A DNA stretch of 23,112 bases from Bacillota bacterium (lineage in GTDB: Bacteria > Bacillota > Clostridia > Christensenellales > CAG-138): the NCBI GenBank assembly GCA_023409435.1, contig JAEYHP010000128.1, forward strand, positions 1 to 23,112, given 5' to 3'. The stretch's first letter is position 1, and every line of letters starts with the position of its first letter. Shown piece after piece: positions 7,156 through 15,867 of the stretch. The notes below the pieces were generated by a model. It was not told where the DNA came from and ran no database searches. It saw nothing but the letters and a program-made list of their open reading frames with translations. The position numbers and the translations under genes were made by a program.

Positions 7156-8115
7156 TTACCTCTTTCCTTTATCGAACGTCTCGCCTATGGCGCGCGGCGG
7201 ATGGTTGTGCTTGGAGAAGAACACCAGCAGAAGCAGCGTGAGCACATACGGCAGAGTCAGGAAGAGATCCGAAATGCTGCCCGCCATGCCAAGCGATAGG
7301 CAGAGCTGGTACCCGCCCGACTTCGCAAAGCCGAAGAACAGGCACACAGCAAGCGTAGTTAGAATATTCCAGTTGCCAAATATCATGGCGGCGATGGAAA
7401 GATACCCATACCCCATGAATATGCTGGGCGAGAAGTTGGCGGAGATGGAGTATGCAAAGCAGATACCCGCCAGGCCCGAAAGCGCCCCGCTTGTAAGAAT
7501 GGCCGAAAACTGTGTCTTACCTACGTCGCCGCCCGCGGCGTCCAGGCTGTGCGGGTTTTCGCCGCAGGCGCGCAGCCGCAGCCCGAAGCGCGTTTTATAC
7601 AGCAGGTACCAGGTAAATACGCCGATCACAAGGATGATCAGCTCAAAGGGATACATGTCCTTGAACAACCCTCCCAGCACCGGAATGCCAGAAAGCCCCG
7701 GCATCGTGAAGCGGCTGGATACGCCGATCTGGAACTTGTTGGAGGATTCGCCGGTAAGGGCTTCGTTAATGACGCTGGTTAAAAACGCCGTGAGCGCCAC
7801 CGCGAGTATATTTACCACTACGCCGCTGATTACCTGGTTGGCCTTGAACTTTACGCACAACACCGCGTGCAGCGTGGCGTATAGCATGCCGCCGATCATT
7901 GCCGCGGCCATCGCGATGTAGATCAGGTACGGGGAACTTTCCCCAAGCGGAATACGCAGCAGCACCACCGCAAGCGCCCCTACGAATGCGCCAAAACCCT
8001 GCAGACCCTCCAGCGCAAGCATGGTAATGCCGCTCTTCTCACAATAGATGCCTCCCACGGCCATAATAAACAGGGGAAGCGCAAAGGCCAGCCCGTCAAT
8101 AAAAACCGCATCCAT
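7156..8115 (-). CDS. nupQ: Nucleoside ABC transporter permease (NupQ/YufQ type)
   Basis: This 319-residue polytopic membrane protein has about eight to nine hydrophobic helices and belongs to the BPD_transp_2 permease family. Recognisable family segments are YCEKSGITMLALEG near residues 24-37 and the cytoplasmic coupling motif ACGENPHSLDAAGGDV in the middle. These match the smaller permease of Bacillus NupNOPQ-type guanosine/nucleoside importers. Its ATG overlaps the upstream permease stop in TAATG, so the two permeases are translationally coupled and should form a heterodimer. It is the last gene of the cluster and is followed by a strong terminator. Confidence 0.9.
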   Translation of the reverse strand: MDAVFIDGLAFALPLFIMAVGGIYCEKSGITMLALEGLQGFGAFVGALAVVLLRIPLGESSPYLIYIAMAAAMIGGMLYATLHAVLCVKFKANQVISGVVVNILAVALTAFLTSVINEALTGESSNKFQIGVSSRFTMPGLSGIPVLGGLFKDMYPFELIILVIGVFTWYLLYKTRFGLRLRACGENPHSLDAAGGDVGKTQFSAILTSGALSGLAGICFAYSISANFSPSIFMGYGYLSIAAMIFGNWNILTTLAVCLFFGFAKSGGYQLCLSLGMAGSISDLFLTLPYVLTLLLLVFFSKHNHPPRAIGETFDKGKR

Positions 8116-9311
8116 TATACTGCGCCCTCCTGCCTGGGAATGTCGCTGCCAGCGGATATTTTCTTTTGCGCCTTATCAAAAATCTGATCCCGTTTCCTGT
8201 CGGCAAGGTAGCGTATATACTCGCCGCATGCGCTGAACAGCAGCATGATGCCTGTAATCACCGAGGCAATCTCTTTGGGCGCGCCTGTGGTGGAGCTCAT
8301 GTATACGCTGCCCTTCTGGAAGACGGTGATCAGTACGGAGGAAAGCACGCTGCCCAAAGGGCTCGTATTGCCCAGGAACACCACCGCGATGGAATCGTAC
8401 CCCAGGCTCGCCAGTTCCTTGGGGACGATGGTGTTGTAATAGCCCATGTAGAAGGTAACGCCTGCGAGCCCCGCGAGTATGCCCGAAAAGCACATCGCGA
8501 GCACCGTGTTGCGCCCCACCCGCATCCCGGCGTACTTGGCGCAGCGGCGGTTGAGGCCTATGGCTTTGAATTCGTAGCCCAATACCGTACGGTCCAGCAG
8601 AAAGCGAACCAGAAAAACGCACAGGATTGCCAGCAGGATTCCCAGCGGAATCGTGGCCTTAAGGTCGCCGATCATCACGCCAGAGAGCGTGAAGCGGGAG
8701 GCGGGGCTGCAAACTCTGGAAGTCCGGGTAATCATATCCGCAAAGCGGGTATTGATGAAAAAGCCCACCACGTAATTGATGATGTAATTGAACATGATGG
8801 TGGACACCACCTCGTGGATGTTGAACTGGTACTTGAGCCAGCCGATCACAGCGCCCAAAGCGCCTCCCACCAGGATGCCGACAAGCAGCACCAGCGGCTT
8901 TGCAAGGTATGCGTCCAGGCCGCTGTAGCCGATGAGAACGGTGGCCGTAAAGCCCGCCGCAACCATCATGCCCGATATGCCGATGTTGAACAGCCCGCAC
9001 TTGAACGCCAGCAAAAAGCCCAGCGCCGCCAGCAGCATGGGGGCTAAAATCCCCAGGAAAGAAAGGAAGTCCGTCAGCATCCCCTGTCCGCTCGCATAGG
9101 AAGGCTTTTGCAAAAAGCCGCTGCCGCGAAGGAACGCGCCGAGCGCCGCAAACGGGTCCTTGCCCAGCAACAGCAGTACGATTGCCGCCACCACCATGCT
9201 TAAAAGCACGGCAAGCAGCGCAATGGAAAACCTGCCGGTCTTCTCATTGAGCAGAAGGTCCAAAAACCAGGGACGCGGGGTTTCTTTGTTTGCCCGGCCT
9301 GCCTGCTTCAT
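8115..9311 (-). CDS. nupP: Nucleoside ABC transporter permease (NupP/YufP type)
   Basis: This 398-residue membrane protein of the BPD_transp_2 family is the larger partner of the next permease. It has a basic cytoplasmic N-terminus (about 30 residues) and then multiple hydrophobic helices. Family segments include GLFNIGISGMMVAAG (about residues 110-124) and the coupling motif YEFKAIGLNRRCAKYAGM in the second half. The ATG overlaps the ATPase stop codon as ATGA. With the ATPase, the second permease and the BMP lipoprotein it makes a complete high-affinity nucleoside importer. The exact substrate (purine or pyrimidine nucleoside) cannot be read from the sequence. Confidence 0.9.
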   Translation of the reverse strand: MKQAGRANKETPRPWFLDLLLNEKTGRFSIALLAVLLSMVVAAIVLLLLGKDPFAALGAFLRGSGFLQKPSYASGQGMLTDFLSFLGILAPMLLAALGFLLAFKCGLFNIGISGMMVAAGFTATVLIGYSGLDAYLAKPLVLLVGILVGGALGAVIGWLKYQFNIHEVVSTIMFNYIINYVVGFFINTRFADMITRTSRVCSPASRFTLSGVMIGDLKATIPLGILLAILCVFLVRFLLDRTVLGYEFKAIGLNRRCAKYAGMRVGRNTVLAMCFSGILAGLAGVTFYMGYYNTIVPKELASLGYDSIAVVFLGNTSPLGSVLSSVLITVFQKGSVYMSSTTGAPKEIASVITGIMLLFSACGEYIRYLADRKRDQIFDKAQKKISAGSDIPRQEGAV

Positions 9312-10837
9312 GCGTTCACCCCCATCATGTAGCTGCCTACCTCGTCTGTGGTAAGCGCCGAGGCTTCGGATATTTTCAAAAGCTGGCCGTTGTAGATCAC
9401 CCCAATGGTATCGGCAAGCTCCATTACTTCTTCAAGCTCCAGGGAGATAAGCAGTATTGCCTTGCCCTTATCGCGCTCGTCGAGTATCTGCTTGTGGATA
9501 TTCTCAATCGCGCCGATATCCAAGCCGCGCGTGGGCTGCACGAATATCATGAGTTGGGAGTTCAGGGAAATTTCCCGCGCCACAATCGCCTTTTGCTGGT
9601 TGCCGCCGCTCATGGAGCGCGTAAGCGTATTTTCGCCCTGCCCGCTGCGGATATCGTACTGTTCAATCAGCCCTTTGGAGTAGCGCGTGAATTCTTCGTT
9701 CTGGAGAATTCCCTTTTTGGAAAAAGGCGGCTGGTAATACGTTTTAATGGCGAGGTTGTCCTTCAGGCTGAAATCCAATACCATGCCCACTTCCTGCCTG
9801 TCCTCCGGGATATAGGAAATGCCGTCTTCGGTGCGGCGGCGTATGCTCATATCTGTAATATCGGTGCCGCCCAGGCTTATTCGCCCGGCGCTCGGCTTGA
9901 CAAGTCCTGCGATCGCGTCCGCAAGCTCCACCTGTCCGTTGCCGGAAACCCCGGCTATCGCGAAAATCTCCCCGCCGCGGATACGGAAGGAAACATCCTT
10001 TACCACCTCGAACTTATTCTCGTTGCGCACCGACAGGTGCTCAACCTCCAGGATATCAGGTCCGAAGCTGGGCGCACTTTTGGCAAGCTCAAAGGAAACG
10101 TCGCGTCCTACCATGAGGCTTGCCATTTCCCGCGTGGAGGTGGAGGGCACGTCCAGCACCTTTATGAGCTTGCCCCGGTACAGAATGGCGCACCGGTCCG
10201 CGATTTTTTTGATCTCTTCCAGCTTGTGGGTGATGAGGATAATTGTCTTGCCCTTGTTGCGCAGCTCCCGCATGATATCTAAAAGGAACGCAATCTCCTG
10301 TGGGGTAAGCACCGCCGTGGGCTCGTCAAATATCAGGATCTCCGCCTCGCGGTAGAGCATCTTCAATATTTCCACGCGCTGCTGCATGGAGACGTTGATG
10401 TTTTCAATCTTCTGGCCCGGGTCTACCTCCAGCCTATAGGATTTGGAAAGCTCCCGTATCTTTTTTCCGGCTCCCTTTATATCCACGTATGGGATAAAAG
10501 AAAGCGCCTTTTTGACCGGCTCCACGCCCAATACGATATTCTCGGCAACGGTATAATTGGAAACCAGCTTAAAATGCTGGTGCACCATGCCGATATTCAG
10601 CGCCGACGCCTCGTTGGAGGAGGAAAGCTGAACCTTTTGGCCGCGAACGCAAATTTCCCCTTCGTCGGGCTCGTACATGCCAAAAAGCATGCTCATCAGC
10701 GTCGACTTTCCCGCACCGTTTTCACCAAGCAGCGCGTAAATTTCGCCCTTCCGGATTTGTATGGTGATATCGTCGTTCGCGACGATGCCCGGAAATTTTT
10801 TGGTGATATGCTTCATTTCTACGATATATTCTTCCAT
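9308..10837 (-). CDS. nupO: Nucleoside ABC transporter ATP-binding protein, two NBDs (NupO/YufO type)
   Basis: This 509-residue protein has two fused ABC domains. The first has Walker A GENGAGKST (38-46), Gln87, signature-region NVSMQQR (148-154), Walker B ILIFDEPT (167-174) and switch His204. The second has a degenerate Walker A GVSGNGQ lacking the lysine (296-302), a good signature SGGNQQK (410-416) and Walker B ending FVQPTRGLD (432-440) without the catalytic Glu. This asymmetry is usual in RbsA/NupO-type ATPases, so it is not damage. The ATG has a GGGAGG site five bases upstream. It powers import through the two permeases encoded immediately after it. Confidence 0.93.
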   Translation of the reverse strand: MEEYIVEMKHITKKFPGIVANDDITIQIRKGEIYALLGENGAGKSTLMSMLFGMYEPDEGEICVRGQKVQLSSSNEASALNIGMVHQHFKLVSNYTVAENIVLGVEPVKKALSFIPYVDIKGAGKKIRELSKSYRLEVDPGQKIENINVSMQQRVEILKMLYREAEILIFDEPTAVLTPQEIAFLLDIMRELRNKGKTIILITHKLEEIKKIADRCAILYRGKLIKVLDVPSTSTREMASLMVGRDVSFELAKSAPSFGPDILEVEHLSVRNENKFEVVKDVSFRIRGGEIFAIAGVSGNGQVELADAIAGLVKPSAGRISLGGTDITDMSIRRRTEDGISYIPEDRQEVGMVLDFSLKDNLAIKTYYQPPFSKKGILQNEEFTRYSKGLIEQYDIRSGQGENTLTRSMSGGNQQKAIVAREISLNSQLMIFVQPTRGLDIGAIENIHKQILDERDKGKAILLISLELEEVMELADTIGVIYNGQLLKISEASALTTDEVGSYMMGVNA

Positions 10838-10906
10838 ATCGTCCTCCCGCCGCCTGTTTCGTTTGACGCATCCCTAGCCTATATGGGGATATCAGCGGCT
10901 CGCCCT

Positions 10907-11626
10907 TTACGCGAAGCTGTGTGCGGTTTCCAGCGCGATCTCCATCATTTCATGGAAGGACTCCTGCCGCTCCTGCGCCGTAAGCCCCTCTCCGGTAAAC
11001 ACATGGTCTGAAATGGTCAGAATGCTCAGCGCCCGCTTTCCTGCACTCTGGGCGGTAAGGTAAAGCCCCGCGGTTTCCATTTCCACGGCAAGCATGCCCA
11101 TTTTGCGGTAATGCTCATTGGCGTCGGGTTTGGCGTTGTAGAACATGTCCGATGTAAATACGCTTCCTACCGCCGCGTGCGCGCCCTTGGCCTCCGCCGC
11201 CTCCACCGCACGCCGGAGCATGGCGTAATCCGCCGTGGGCGCAAGGGTACCGGGGAACTCAAACTGGCAGGCAAAGTTGGAATTGGTGGAGGCGGACATC
11301 GCAATCACCACATCCCGGAGCTTAATGCTGTCCGCGAGGCCGCCCGCCGTGCCGATACGGATGATAGCGTCCACATCAAAATAGTGGTACAGCTCATGCG
11401 TATAGAGGCCCATGGAGGGGATGCCCATGCCGCTGCCCATTACGGATACCCGCTTGCCCTGATAGACGCCCGTGAAACCTAACATGTTGCGCACGGCGTT
11501 AAATTGCACCGGGTTAGTCAGATATGTTTCCGCAACGTATTTTGCCCGGAGCGGGTCGCCCGGCATCAGCACCACTTTGGCGATAGCGCCTTTGTCTGCC
11601 TCGTTGCACGCGGAAGGAACGATCAT
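10907..11626 (-). CDS. deoD: Purine nucleoside phosphorylase, DeoD type
   Basis: The protein has 239 residues, the normal length for the hexameric family; the ATG lies 5 nt after AAGGAGG. It catalyses reversible phosphorolysis of purine (deoxy)ribonucleosides to base plus (deoxy)ribose 1-phosphate in the cytoplasm. Visible family features are the phosphate-binding MPGDPLRAKY (21-30), RNMLGFTG (46-53), RIGTAGG (90-96), the ribose-binding VEMETAG (181-187) and catalytic Asp207 in TISDH (204-208). It sits between the binding-lipoprotein gene and the transporter ATPase gene, so it would act directly on imported nucleosides. A hairpin-rich leader of 425 bases precedes it. Distinction from 5'-methylthioadenosine phosphorylase activity cannot be made by eye. 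Confidence 0.93.
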   Translation of the reverse strand: MIVPSACNEADKGAIAKVVLMPGDPLRAKYVAETYLTNPVQFNAVRNMLGFTGVYQGKRVSVMGSGMGIPSMGLYTHELYHYFDVDAIIRIGTAGGLADSIKLRDVVIAMSASTNSNFACQFEFPGTLAPTADYAMLRRAVEAAEAKGAHAAVGSVFTSDMFYNAKPDANEHYRKMGMLAVEMETAGLYLTAQSAGKRALSILTISDHVFTGEGLTAQERQESFHEMMEIALETAHSFA

Positions 11627-11644
11627 GGTAACCTCCTTATATTG

Positions 11645-11659
11645 CCGCCCATAGGGCGG
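11645..11659 (-). other. Hairpin just upstream of the phosphorylase ribosome site
   Basis: CCGCCC/GGGCGG forms a 6-bp GC stem with a three-base loop. It ends about eight bases before the AAGGAGG site of the phosphorylase gene. No T-run follows on the minus strand, so it is more likely to affect RNA stability or translation than to terminate. Confidence 0.4.
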
Positions 11660-11814
11660 AATTCATGTTGCATGGAAGTACATTGTATATGTCATAAAGG
11701 CGCATGGCCTTCTCTTATCCGGTGGTATGATTGCTGGAGGGAATAGGGGATTAGCTGCAAAGCGCATGCCACAGCACGCAATGATCTTTCCTGCGAAAGG
11801 AAGACACCTTTTTA

Positions 11815-12013
11815 TGATACTGCGTATCACGCATGAATGGAAGTATGGGGGATTAATATCCCCCATACTTCTCTGGCCATCGACAAGCCCTACGGACTTT
11901 GTCGATGGGTTTTCTGTGGGTTAAAATGCCGTTCATCGCGGCATTTTCTCTACCGATTTGACGCACATGTCGTCAAATCGGATTAAATGTGGGGGATTTG
12001 TGAATCCCCCACA
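11815..12013 (-). other. Array of six consecutive hairpins between the lipoprotein and phosphorylase genes
   Basis: In transcription order (right to left), the perfect stems are: 11988-12013 (11 bp, TGTGGGGGATT, 4-base loop); 11953-11981 (11 bp, CCGATTTGACG, 7-base loop); 11923-11947 (9 bp, AAAATGCCG, 7-base loop); 11877-11908 (10 bp, CCATCGACAA, 12-base loop); 11840-11871 (14 bp, GAAGTATGGGGGAT, 4-base loop); and 11815-11829 (6 bp, TGATAC, 3-base loop, then TAAAAA). The first and fifth share a GGGGGAT core. Most lack a U-run. Such an array after a binding-protein gene could protect its mRNA or partly terminate, letting the lipoprotein exceed the downstream genes. It could also be a composite dispersed repeat. 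Confidence 0.8.
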
Positions 12014-12051
12014 CCCCTGGAGAGGGCTTATCGATACTTCTGCTTTGTGTT

Positions 12052-13251
12052 TTATTTGAGGCCGGGGAAATCGGTGGGCGTGTAGTTGTTGAAGTTGGCG
12101 GCGGGCACGATGGTGCCGTTCTTCACCAGCTCGTAAACTTCGTCAAGCTTTGCCAAAGCATCGTCGGAAAGCTGCTGGCGGCCTGGCGCGCTGACGTAGC
12201 CGGTAGAATCGGTCTTGGCGTCAAGCACTTCGTTCTTGCCCTGGAAGGAACCATCCGCAATGGCGGTGAGCTGGCGGGTTACGTTCAGGTGCATGTTCTT
12301 GATGGTGGAGGTCAGGATGATGTTCGAGGAGCCGTTGGCGCCGTCATCATACTGGTCCACGTCGCAGCCGATTACGAATACGCCCTGGGCTTCCTTGGCG
12401 GCGGTAAATACGCCGTTGCCGGTAGCGCCCGCTGCTACAAAGAGGATGTCAACGCCCTGATCGATCAGGGCTTTGCCAACCACCTTGCCGGTGGCTTCAT
12501 CCGCGAAGGAGCCAACATAGTTGCCGCCTACCGGTTTGCCGGTTACATCGGTGCCGGCGTAGGAGGGCAGCTCCACAACCTCAACCTGAGTGGCATAGTG
12601 GGCGTTTGCATAGTTCACGCCGGACATAAAGCCGAACTGGTAGTTGACGTTGGAGGGGTAGGCAATGCCGTTTACAACGGCGACCTTGCTGGTTTTGGTG
12701 GAAAGTGCTGCGGCGACGCCCGCAAAGAAACCGCCTTCCTGCTCCGCGAATGTCATGGAGTAGACATTGGGAAGTTCAACGGTGTTGCCATCCGCGTCGG
12801 TAGGCGCGGTGTCCACGAGTATCACCTTCCTGTCCGGGTTGTCCTGCATGAGGGAGCCGATGGGGGCGAACTGGAAGCCGGGGAGCACCATCACATCATA
12901 ATCCGCAATGACGTCGGCGGCAGCCTGTACGATCTTGGCGATATCCGGTTCCTTCACATGGTTGACGGTGGCGCTGGGGTTGCCGGCGATGAAATCCGTA
13001 ATACCCTGGTAGCAATCCTGGCCGAATGAACCGTCGTCAACGCCGGAAGAGGTCACAATGCCGACCTTAAGGGCCGGAGCGGCGTTTTCGGCGGGCGCCT
13101 CAGCGGCGGGGGCCTCGGTAGCGGCGGGCGCTTCGGTAGCGGCCGGGGCCTCGGTGGCGGCGGGGGCGGGCGCGGGCGCGGCGCAGGCTACGGCGGTGAC
13201 GGCCAGCAGCAGCACCATCAGCAGGGATACGAGTTTGCCGAGTTTCTTCAT
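12052..13251 (-). CDS. BMP-family nucleoside-binding lipoprotein (NupN/PnrA type)
   Basis: The protein has 399 residues, starting at the ATG at 13249-13251, ten bases after GGAG. The open frame continues upstream to 13299, but that extension is hydrophilic and precedes a typical signal. The signal (1-22) ends AVAC with lipid-acceptor Cys23. A low-complexity linker (24-58) has three ATEAPA repeats. The ligand domain follows: KVGIVTSSGVDDGSFGQ (62-78), PGFQFAPIGS (124-133), AAGATGNG (273-280) and GCDVDQYDD (295-303). These are hallmarks of BMP/PnrA (Med) proteins, which bind purine or other nucleosides outside the membrane. It supplies the solute-binding subunit of the adjacent importer. Confidence 0.93.
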   Translation of the reverse strand: MKKLGKLVSLLMVLLLAVTAVACAAPAPAPAATEAPAATEAPAATEAPAAEAPAENAAPALKVGIVTSSGVDDGSFGQDCYQGITDFIAGNPSATVNHVKEPDIAKIVQAAADVIADYDVMVLPGFQFAPIGSLMQDNPDRKVILVDTAPTDADGNTVELPNVYSMTFAEQEGGFFAGVAAALSTKTSKVAVVNGIAYPSNVNYQFGFMSGVNYANAHYATQVEVVELPSYAGTDVTGKPVGGNYVGSFADEATGKVVGKALIDQGVDILFVAAGATGNGVFTAAKEAQGVFVIGCDVDQYDDGANGSSNIILTSTIKNMHLNVTRQLTAIADGSFQGKNEVLDAKTDSTGYVSAPGRQQLSDDALAKLDEVYELVKNGTIVPAANFNNYTPTDFPGLK

Positions 13252-13314
13252 TCTTTTCTTTCTCCTTTTGTTGTTATTATACATACTGCTATGTATCACA
13301 TTGGAAGGGCCGCC

Positions 13315-14388
13315 TTATTCAAACAGGGCGGCGATGCTTGTTTCATACGGAGCGCGGCAAATGCCCTTTTCGGTAACGATGCCCGCGATAAGCGTATGGT
13401 CCGTCACATCAAATGCCGGATTATAGCAGGGGATTTCGGGTAGGGCCATCGGCTCCTTATAGAATTTTTCACGGATCTCGGCGGGATCGCGAAGTTCAAT
13501 TTTGATATCCGTGCCGGTCTTGCAGGACGGATCGATGGTGGAGGTCGGCCCCAGCACATAGAAGGGGATACCGTAATACTTCGCAAGTATCGCCACCCCG
13601 CTGGTGCCGATCTTGTTGGCGGTATCGCCGTTTGCGGCCACCCTGTCGCACCCGACGAAGCAGGCCTGCACCCAGCCGTTCTTCATAACGATGCTCGCCA
13701 TGTTGTCGCATATCAGCGTTACGTCCACGCCGCCCTTATACAGCTCATAGGAGGTAAGGCGCGCGCCCTGAAGAAGCGGACGGGTTTCATCCGCAAATAC
13801 GCGGAAATTCATGCCCCGCTCTATGCCTAGGAACATGGGGCCAAGGGCCGTGCCGTAGCGCGATGTCGCAAGCGGCCCGGCGTTGCAGTGGGTGAGTATG
13901 CCGTCCCCGTCCTTGACGAGCGTAAGGCCGTGCTCGGAAATCGCGCGGCACATTTCGATATCTTCGGCCTGAATTTTGCGGCTTTCGGCCTCCAGCAGGG
14001 CTAAAATCTCCGCAACGGGCTTAGCGCCGTTACGAAGGACAACGCCTTCCATGCGGTTGAGCGCCCAGCTCAGGTTTACCGCGGTGGGGCGGGAGGAGTT
14101 GAGGTAATCCTTCTGTGCCCGGAAGTCCTTGAGGAACCCTTCATACTGCTTGGCCTCGATCTGGCGGGCCAGGCAATAGATGCCGTACGCCGCGCAAATG
14201 CCTATGGCGGGCGCGCCGCGCACCTTTAATTCGAATATGGCGTCGTAAAGTTCCTTGGCCGTGTGGAGCGTAAGGTATACCGTCCGGTTGGGAAGCTCCG
14301 TCTGGTCTATGATGACGACGCTTTTGCCATCCTCGCTCAACTCCACGTTGCGGATATGCGTTACTTCCCTGAGTGCGTTAAAATCCAT
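13315..14388 (-). CDS. MtnA-like sugar-1-phosphate isomerase (aIF2B/MTR-1-P isomerase family)
   Basis: The protein has 357 residues; the ATG lies 7 nt after AAGGAG. It matches 5-methylthioribose-1-phosphate isomerases: RGAPAIG (57-63), SSRPTAVNL (98-106), THCNAGPLAT (166-175) with catalytic Cys168, CDNMA (227-231), GCDRVAANGDTANKIGT (246-262) with catalytic Asp248, and YNPAFDVT (322-329). The Cys-Asp spacing of 80 equals that of Bacillus MtnA (Cys160, Asp240). The family converts an aldose 1-phosphate to the ketose 1-phosphate. In this cluster the substrate would come from the phosphorylase: ribose 1-phosphate, 5-deoxyribose 1-phosphate or methylthioribose 1-phosphate are all possible. No mtnK, mtnB, mtnD or aldolase gene is adjacent, which argues against the classic methionine salvage pathway. 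Confidence 0.85.
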   Translation of the reverse strand: MDFNALREVTHIRNVELSEDGKSVVIIDQTELPNRTVYLTLHTAKELYDAIFELKVRGAPAIGICAAYGIYCLARQIEAKQYEGFLKDFRAQKDYLNSSRPTAVNLSWALNRMEGVVLRNGAKPVAEILALLEAESRKIQAEDIEMCRAISEHGLTLVKDGDGILTHCNAGPLATSRYGTALGPMFLGIERGMNFRVFADETRPLLQGARLTSYELYKGGVDVTLICDNMASIVMKNGWVQACFVGCDRVAANGDTANKIGTSGVAILAKYYGIPFYVLGPTSTIDPSCKTGTDIKIELRDPAEIREKFYKEPMALPEIPCYNPAFDVTDHTLIAGIVTEKGICRAPYETSIAALFE

Positions 14389-14455
14389 TGTATCTCTCCT
14401 TATCCGGCCCGCTTGCGCAGACCGGTACTATTTTCTGGCGCGGCCTGGTTGCGGC

Positions 14456-15208
14456 CTAGTTATTAAGGTAACCGCCGTCCACAACCAAAAGATGCCCATT
14501 TACATACCGGGAGGATTCGCTAGATAGGAACACCACCGGCCCCATCAAATCTTCCGGCTGGCCCCATCTGCCCGCGGGAATCTGCGCGGTAATGGAGGCT
14601 ACCGCCTGCGTCTGCGTACGCAGACTCGCGGTATTATCCGTAACCATATACCCCGGCGCAATACCGTTTACGGTGACGCCGTACTTGCCCCACTCGTTGG
14701 CGAATGCGCGCGTAAGCCCCGCCACGGCGTGCTTGCTGGCCACATACGCCGAAACAAGCTGCCCGCCCTTCATGGATTGCACCGAGCAGACGTTGATAAT
14801 CCGCCCGTAGCGGTTCTGTATCATTTGCCGCCCGATCTCCTGCGTGAGAAGGAACAAGGCTTTCACGTTCACATTCATGGCAAGGTCAAAATCGGCAGCG
14901 GGATATTCTTCCGCCGGGTGGATGGGCGTAAGGCCCGCGTTGTTTACGAGTATCTCAATGCGCGGGGAGGCTTTTAGCGCCTCCTTTGCGGCGGCAACGG
15001 CGTTCTCGGGATTACTAAAGTCTGCATGCACGGGCATGAACTGCACCCCAAGCGCCGTAATCTCCCTGCCGATCTCCGCCATATTATGTACGCCGATCCC
15101 GATAATATCGGCGCCCGCGCCCGCCAATGCAAGCGCCATTGCCCGGCCAAGACCCCGGCTGACGCCCGTTACCACGGCGGTTTGCCCTTTTAACAAAAAA
15201 AGCTCCAT
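14456..15208 (-). CDS. Short-chain dehydrogenase/reductase, KduD-like
   Basis: The 250-residue classical SDR has the cofactor motif TGVSRGLG (14-21), NNAG (89-92), catalytic Ser142 and YVASK (Tyr155, Lys159). The C-terminal half resembles 2-dehydro-3-deoxy-D-gluconate 5-dehydrogenase (KduD): ANEWGKYGVTVNGIAPGYM (170-188), IPAGRWGQPEDLMGPVVFL (210-228), and YVNGHLLVVDGG near the end. It probably oxidises or reduces a sugar-derived hydroxyl with NAD(P). The ATG is 11 bases after GGAGGT. It lies between the cupin and isomerase genes, so its substrate is likely to be a phosphorylated or free ketose from the isomerase step; this is inference. Similarity to KduD does not prove that substrate. Confidence 0.82.
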   Translation of the reverse strand: MELFLLKGQTAVVTGVSRGLGRAMALALAGAGADIIGIGVHNMAEIGREITALGVQFMPVHADFSNPENAVAAAKEALKASPRIEILVNNAGLTPIHPAEEYPAADFDLAMNVNVKALFLLTQEIGRQMIQNRYGRIINVCSVQSMKGGQLVSAYVASKHAVAGLTRAFANEWGKYGVTVNGIAPGYMVTDNTASLRTQTQAVASITAQIPAGRWGQPEDLMGPVVFLSSESSRYVNGHLLVVDGGYLNN

Positions 15209-15393
15209 GCGCTTATCTTACCTCCTCCTGATACCAATTCCAAACATGAATGCATCGTCGCGGCGGCTCTTTTCGCACGGGACGGTGTCGCCCTCCACTC
15301 AACGTAGCGCTGCTACGTCTCGCTCCGGCTCCTTACCCCGCATCGAAAATCCCTCGCCGCTTTAGCTCCATTCATATTTTCCATATGGTATTG
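15209..15393 (-). other. Intergenic block with hairpin within the cluster
   Basis: These 185 bases separate the cupin and dehydrogenase genes, while most neighbours are tightly packed. The block holds a 7-bp hairpin ACGTAGC/GCTACGT with a three-base loop (15302-15318) and is GC-rich with no long open frame. Short minus-strand frames (for example one reading GEGFSMRGKEPERDVAALR) are broken by stops. It may be a dispersed intergenic repeat or an mRNA spacer. No terminator U-run is seen. Confidence 0.35.
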
Positions 15394-15867
15394 CTACAAC
15401 TCCGGCATGTAAAAATCCGCGTCTTCATATGCCGGAGAAACAATACAGGAAACCAGCGCGAAATCCCCACGCAGTACGCGGGTGGTCTGCCATACGCCCG
15501 CGGGTACCACGGCCTGGAAGCTTTCGCCTTCAAGCAAGCTGGGGCCGATCATGATCTGCTTTTCCTCGGCGGGGCGCTCGTCCTGCCCGCCCAGCGCCAT
15601 CACCAGCGTGCCGCCGCAGTGCCATGTCCATATTTCGGGGGATAACAGCCTGTGCCAGCGGGAAACTTCATCTCCCTGGAGCAGGTAGTAAATCAGGCTG
15701 CAAGTCTCACGGTCGCCGTCGTACCCCTGGGGCAGGGCGCTTTGCGCGACGCTCACGCCGGACTTTGTTACAAAGCGGTACCAGCCGCCTTCCCCCAGCG
15801 GCGCAAGTTGAAGCAGGCGAATCAAATCCTGTGCGCCAAGACCGTCTATGCAAGTTTTGTTCATCAT
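15394..15867 (-). CDS. DUF985 (Cupin_5) family cupin protein
   Basis: The 157-residue protein has the typical length of this cupin family. Motifs in order are LAPLGEGGWYR (21-31), LIYYLLQGDEVSRWHRL (58-74), EIWTWHCGG (78-86), VVPAGVWQTTR (120-130) and the C-terminal SPAYEDADF (144-152). The family folds as a one-domain beta barrel. Its reaction is not established, and roles in sugar or nucleotide-sugar binding or isomerisation have been suggested. Its first ATG overlaps the regulator stop (ATGATGA), so it is coupled to the regulator gene. A GC hairpin (CCGGCC/GGCCGG, about 15875-15891) overlaps the leader and could limit translation. Its place before the KduD-like dehydrogenase recalls the KduI-KduD pair, where KduI is also cupin-like, but the two cupin families differ. 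Confidence 0.85.
   Translation of the reverse strand: MMNKTCIDGLGAQDLIRLLQLAPLGEGGWYRFVTKSGVSVAQSALPQGYDGDRETCSLIYYLLQGDEVSRWHRLLSPEIWTWHCGGTLVMALGGQDERPAEEKQIMIGPSLLEGESFQAVVPAGVWQTTRVLRGDFALVSCIVSPAYEDADFYMPEL

Noticed and set aside
9290..10282. Long plus-strand open frame (330 codons) opposite the nucleoside ATPase gene
   Set aside because: It is a shadow of the high-GC codon usage on the minus strand; the ATPase frame has all ABC motifs.
9308..10300. Second ATPase domain as damaged (missing Walker A lysine and Walker B glutamate)
   Set aside because: The same asymmetry is normal in RbsA/NupO-type double ATPases.
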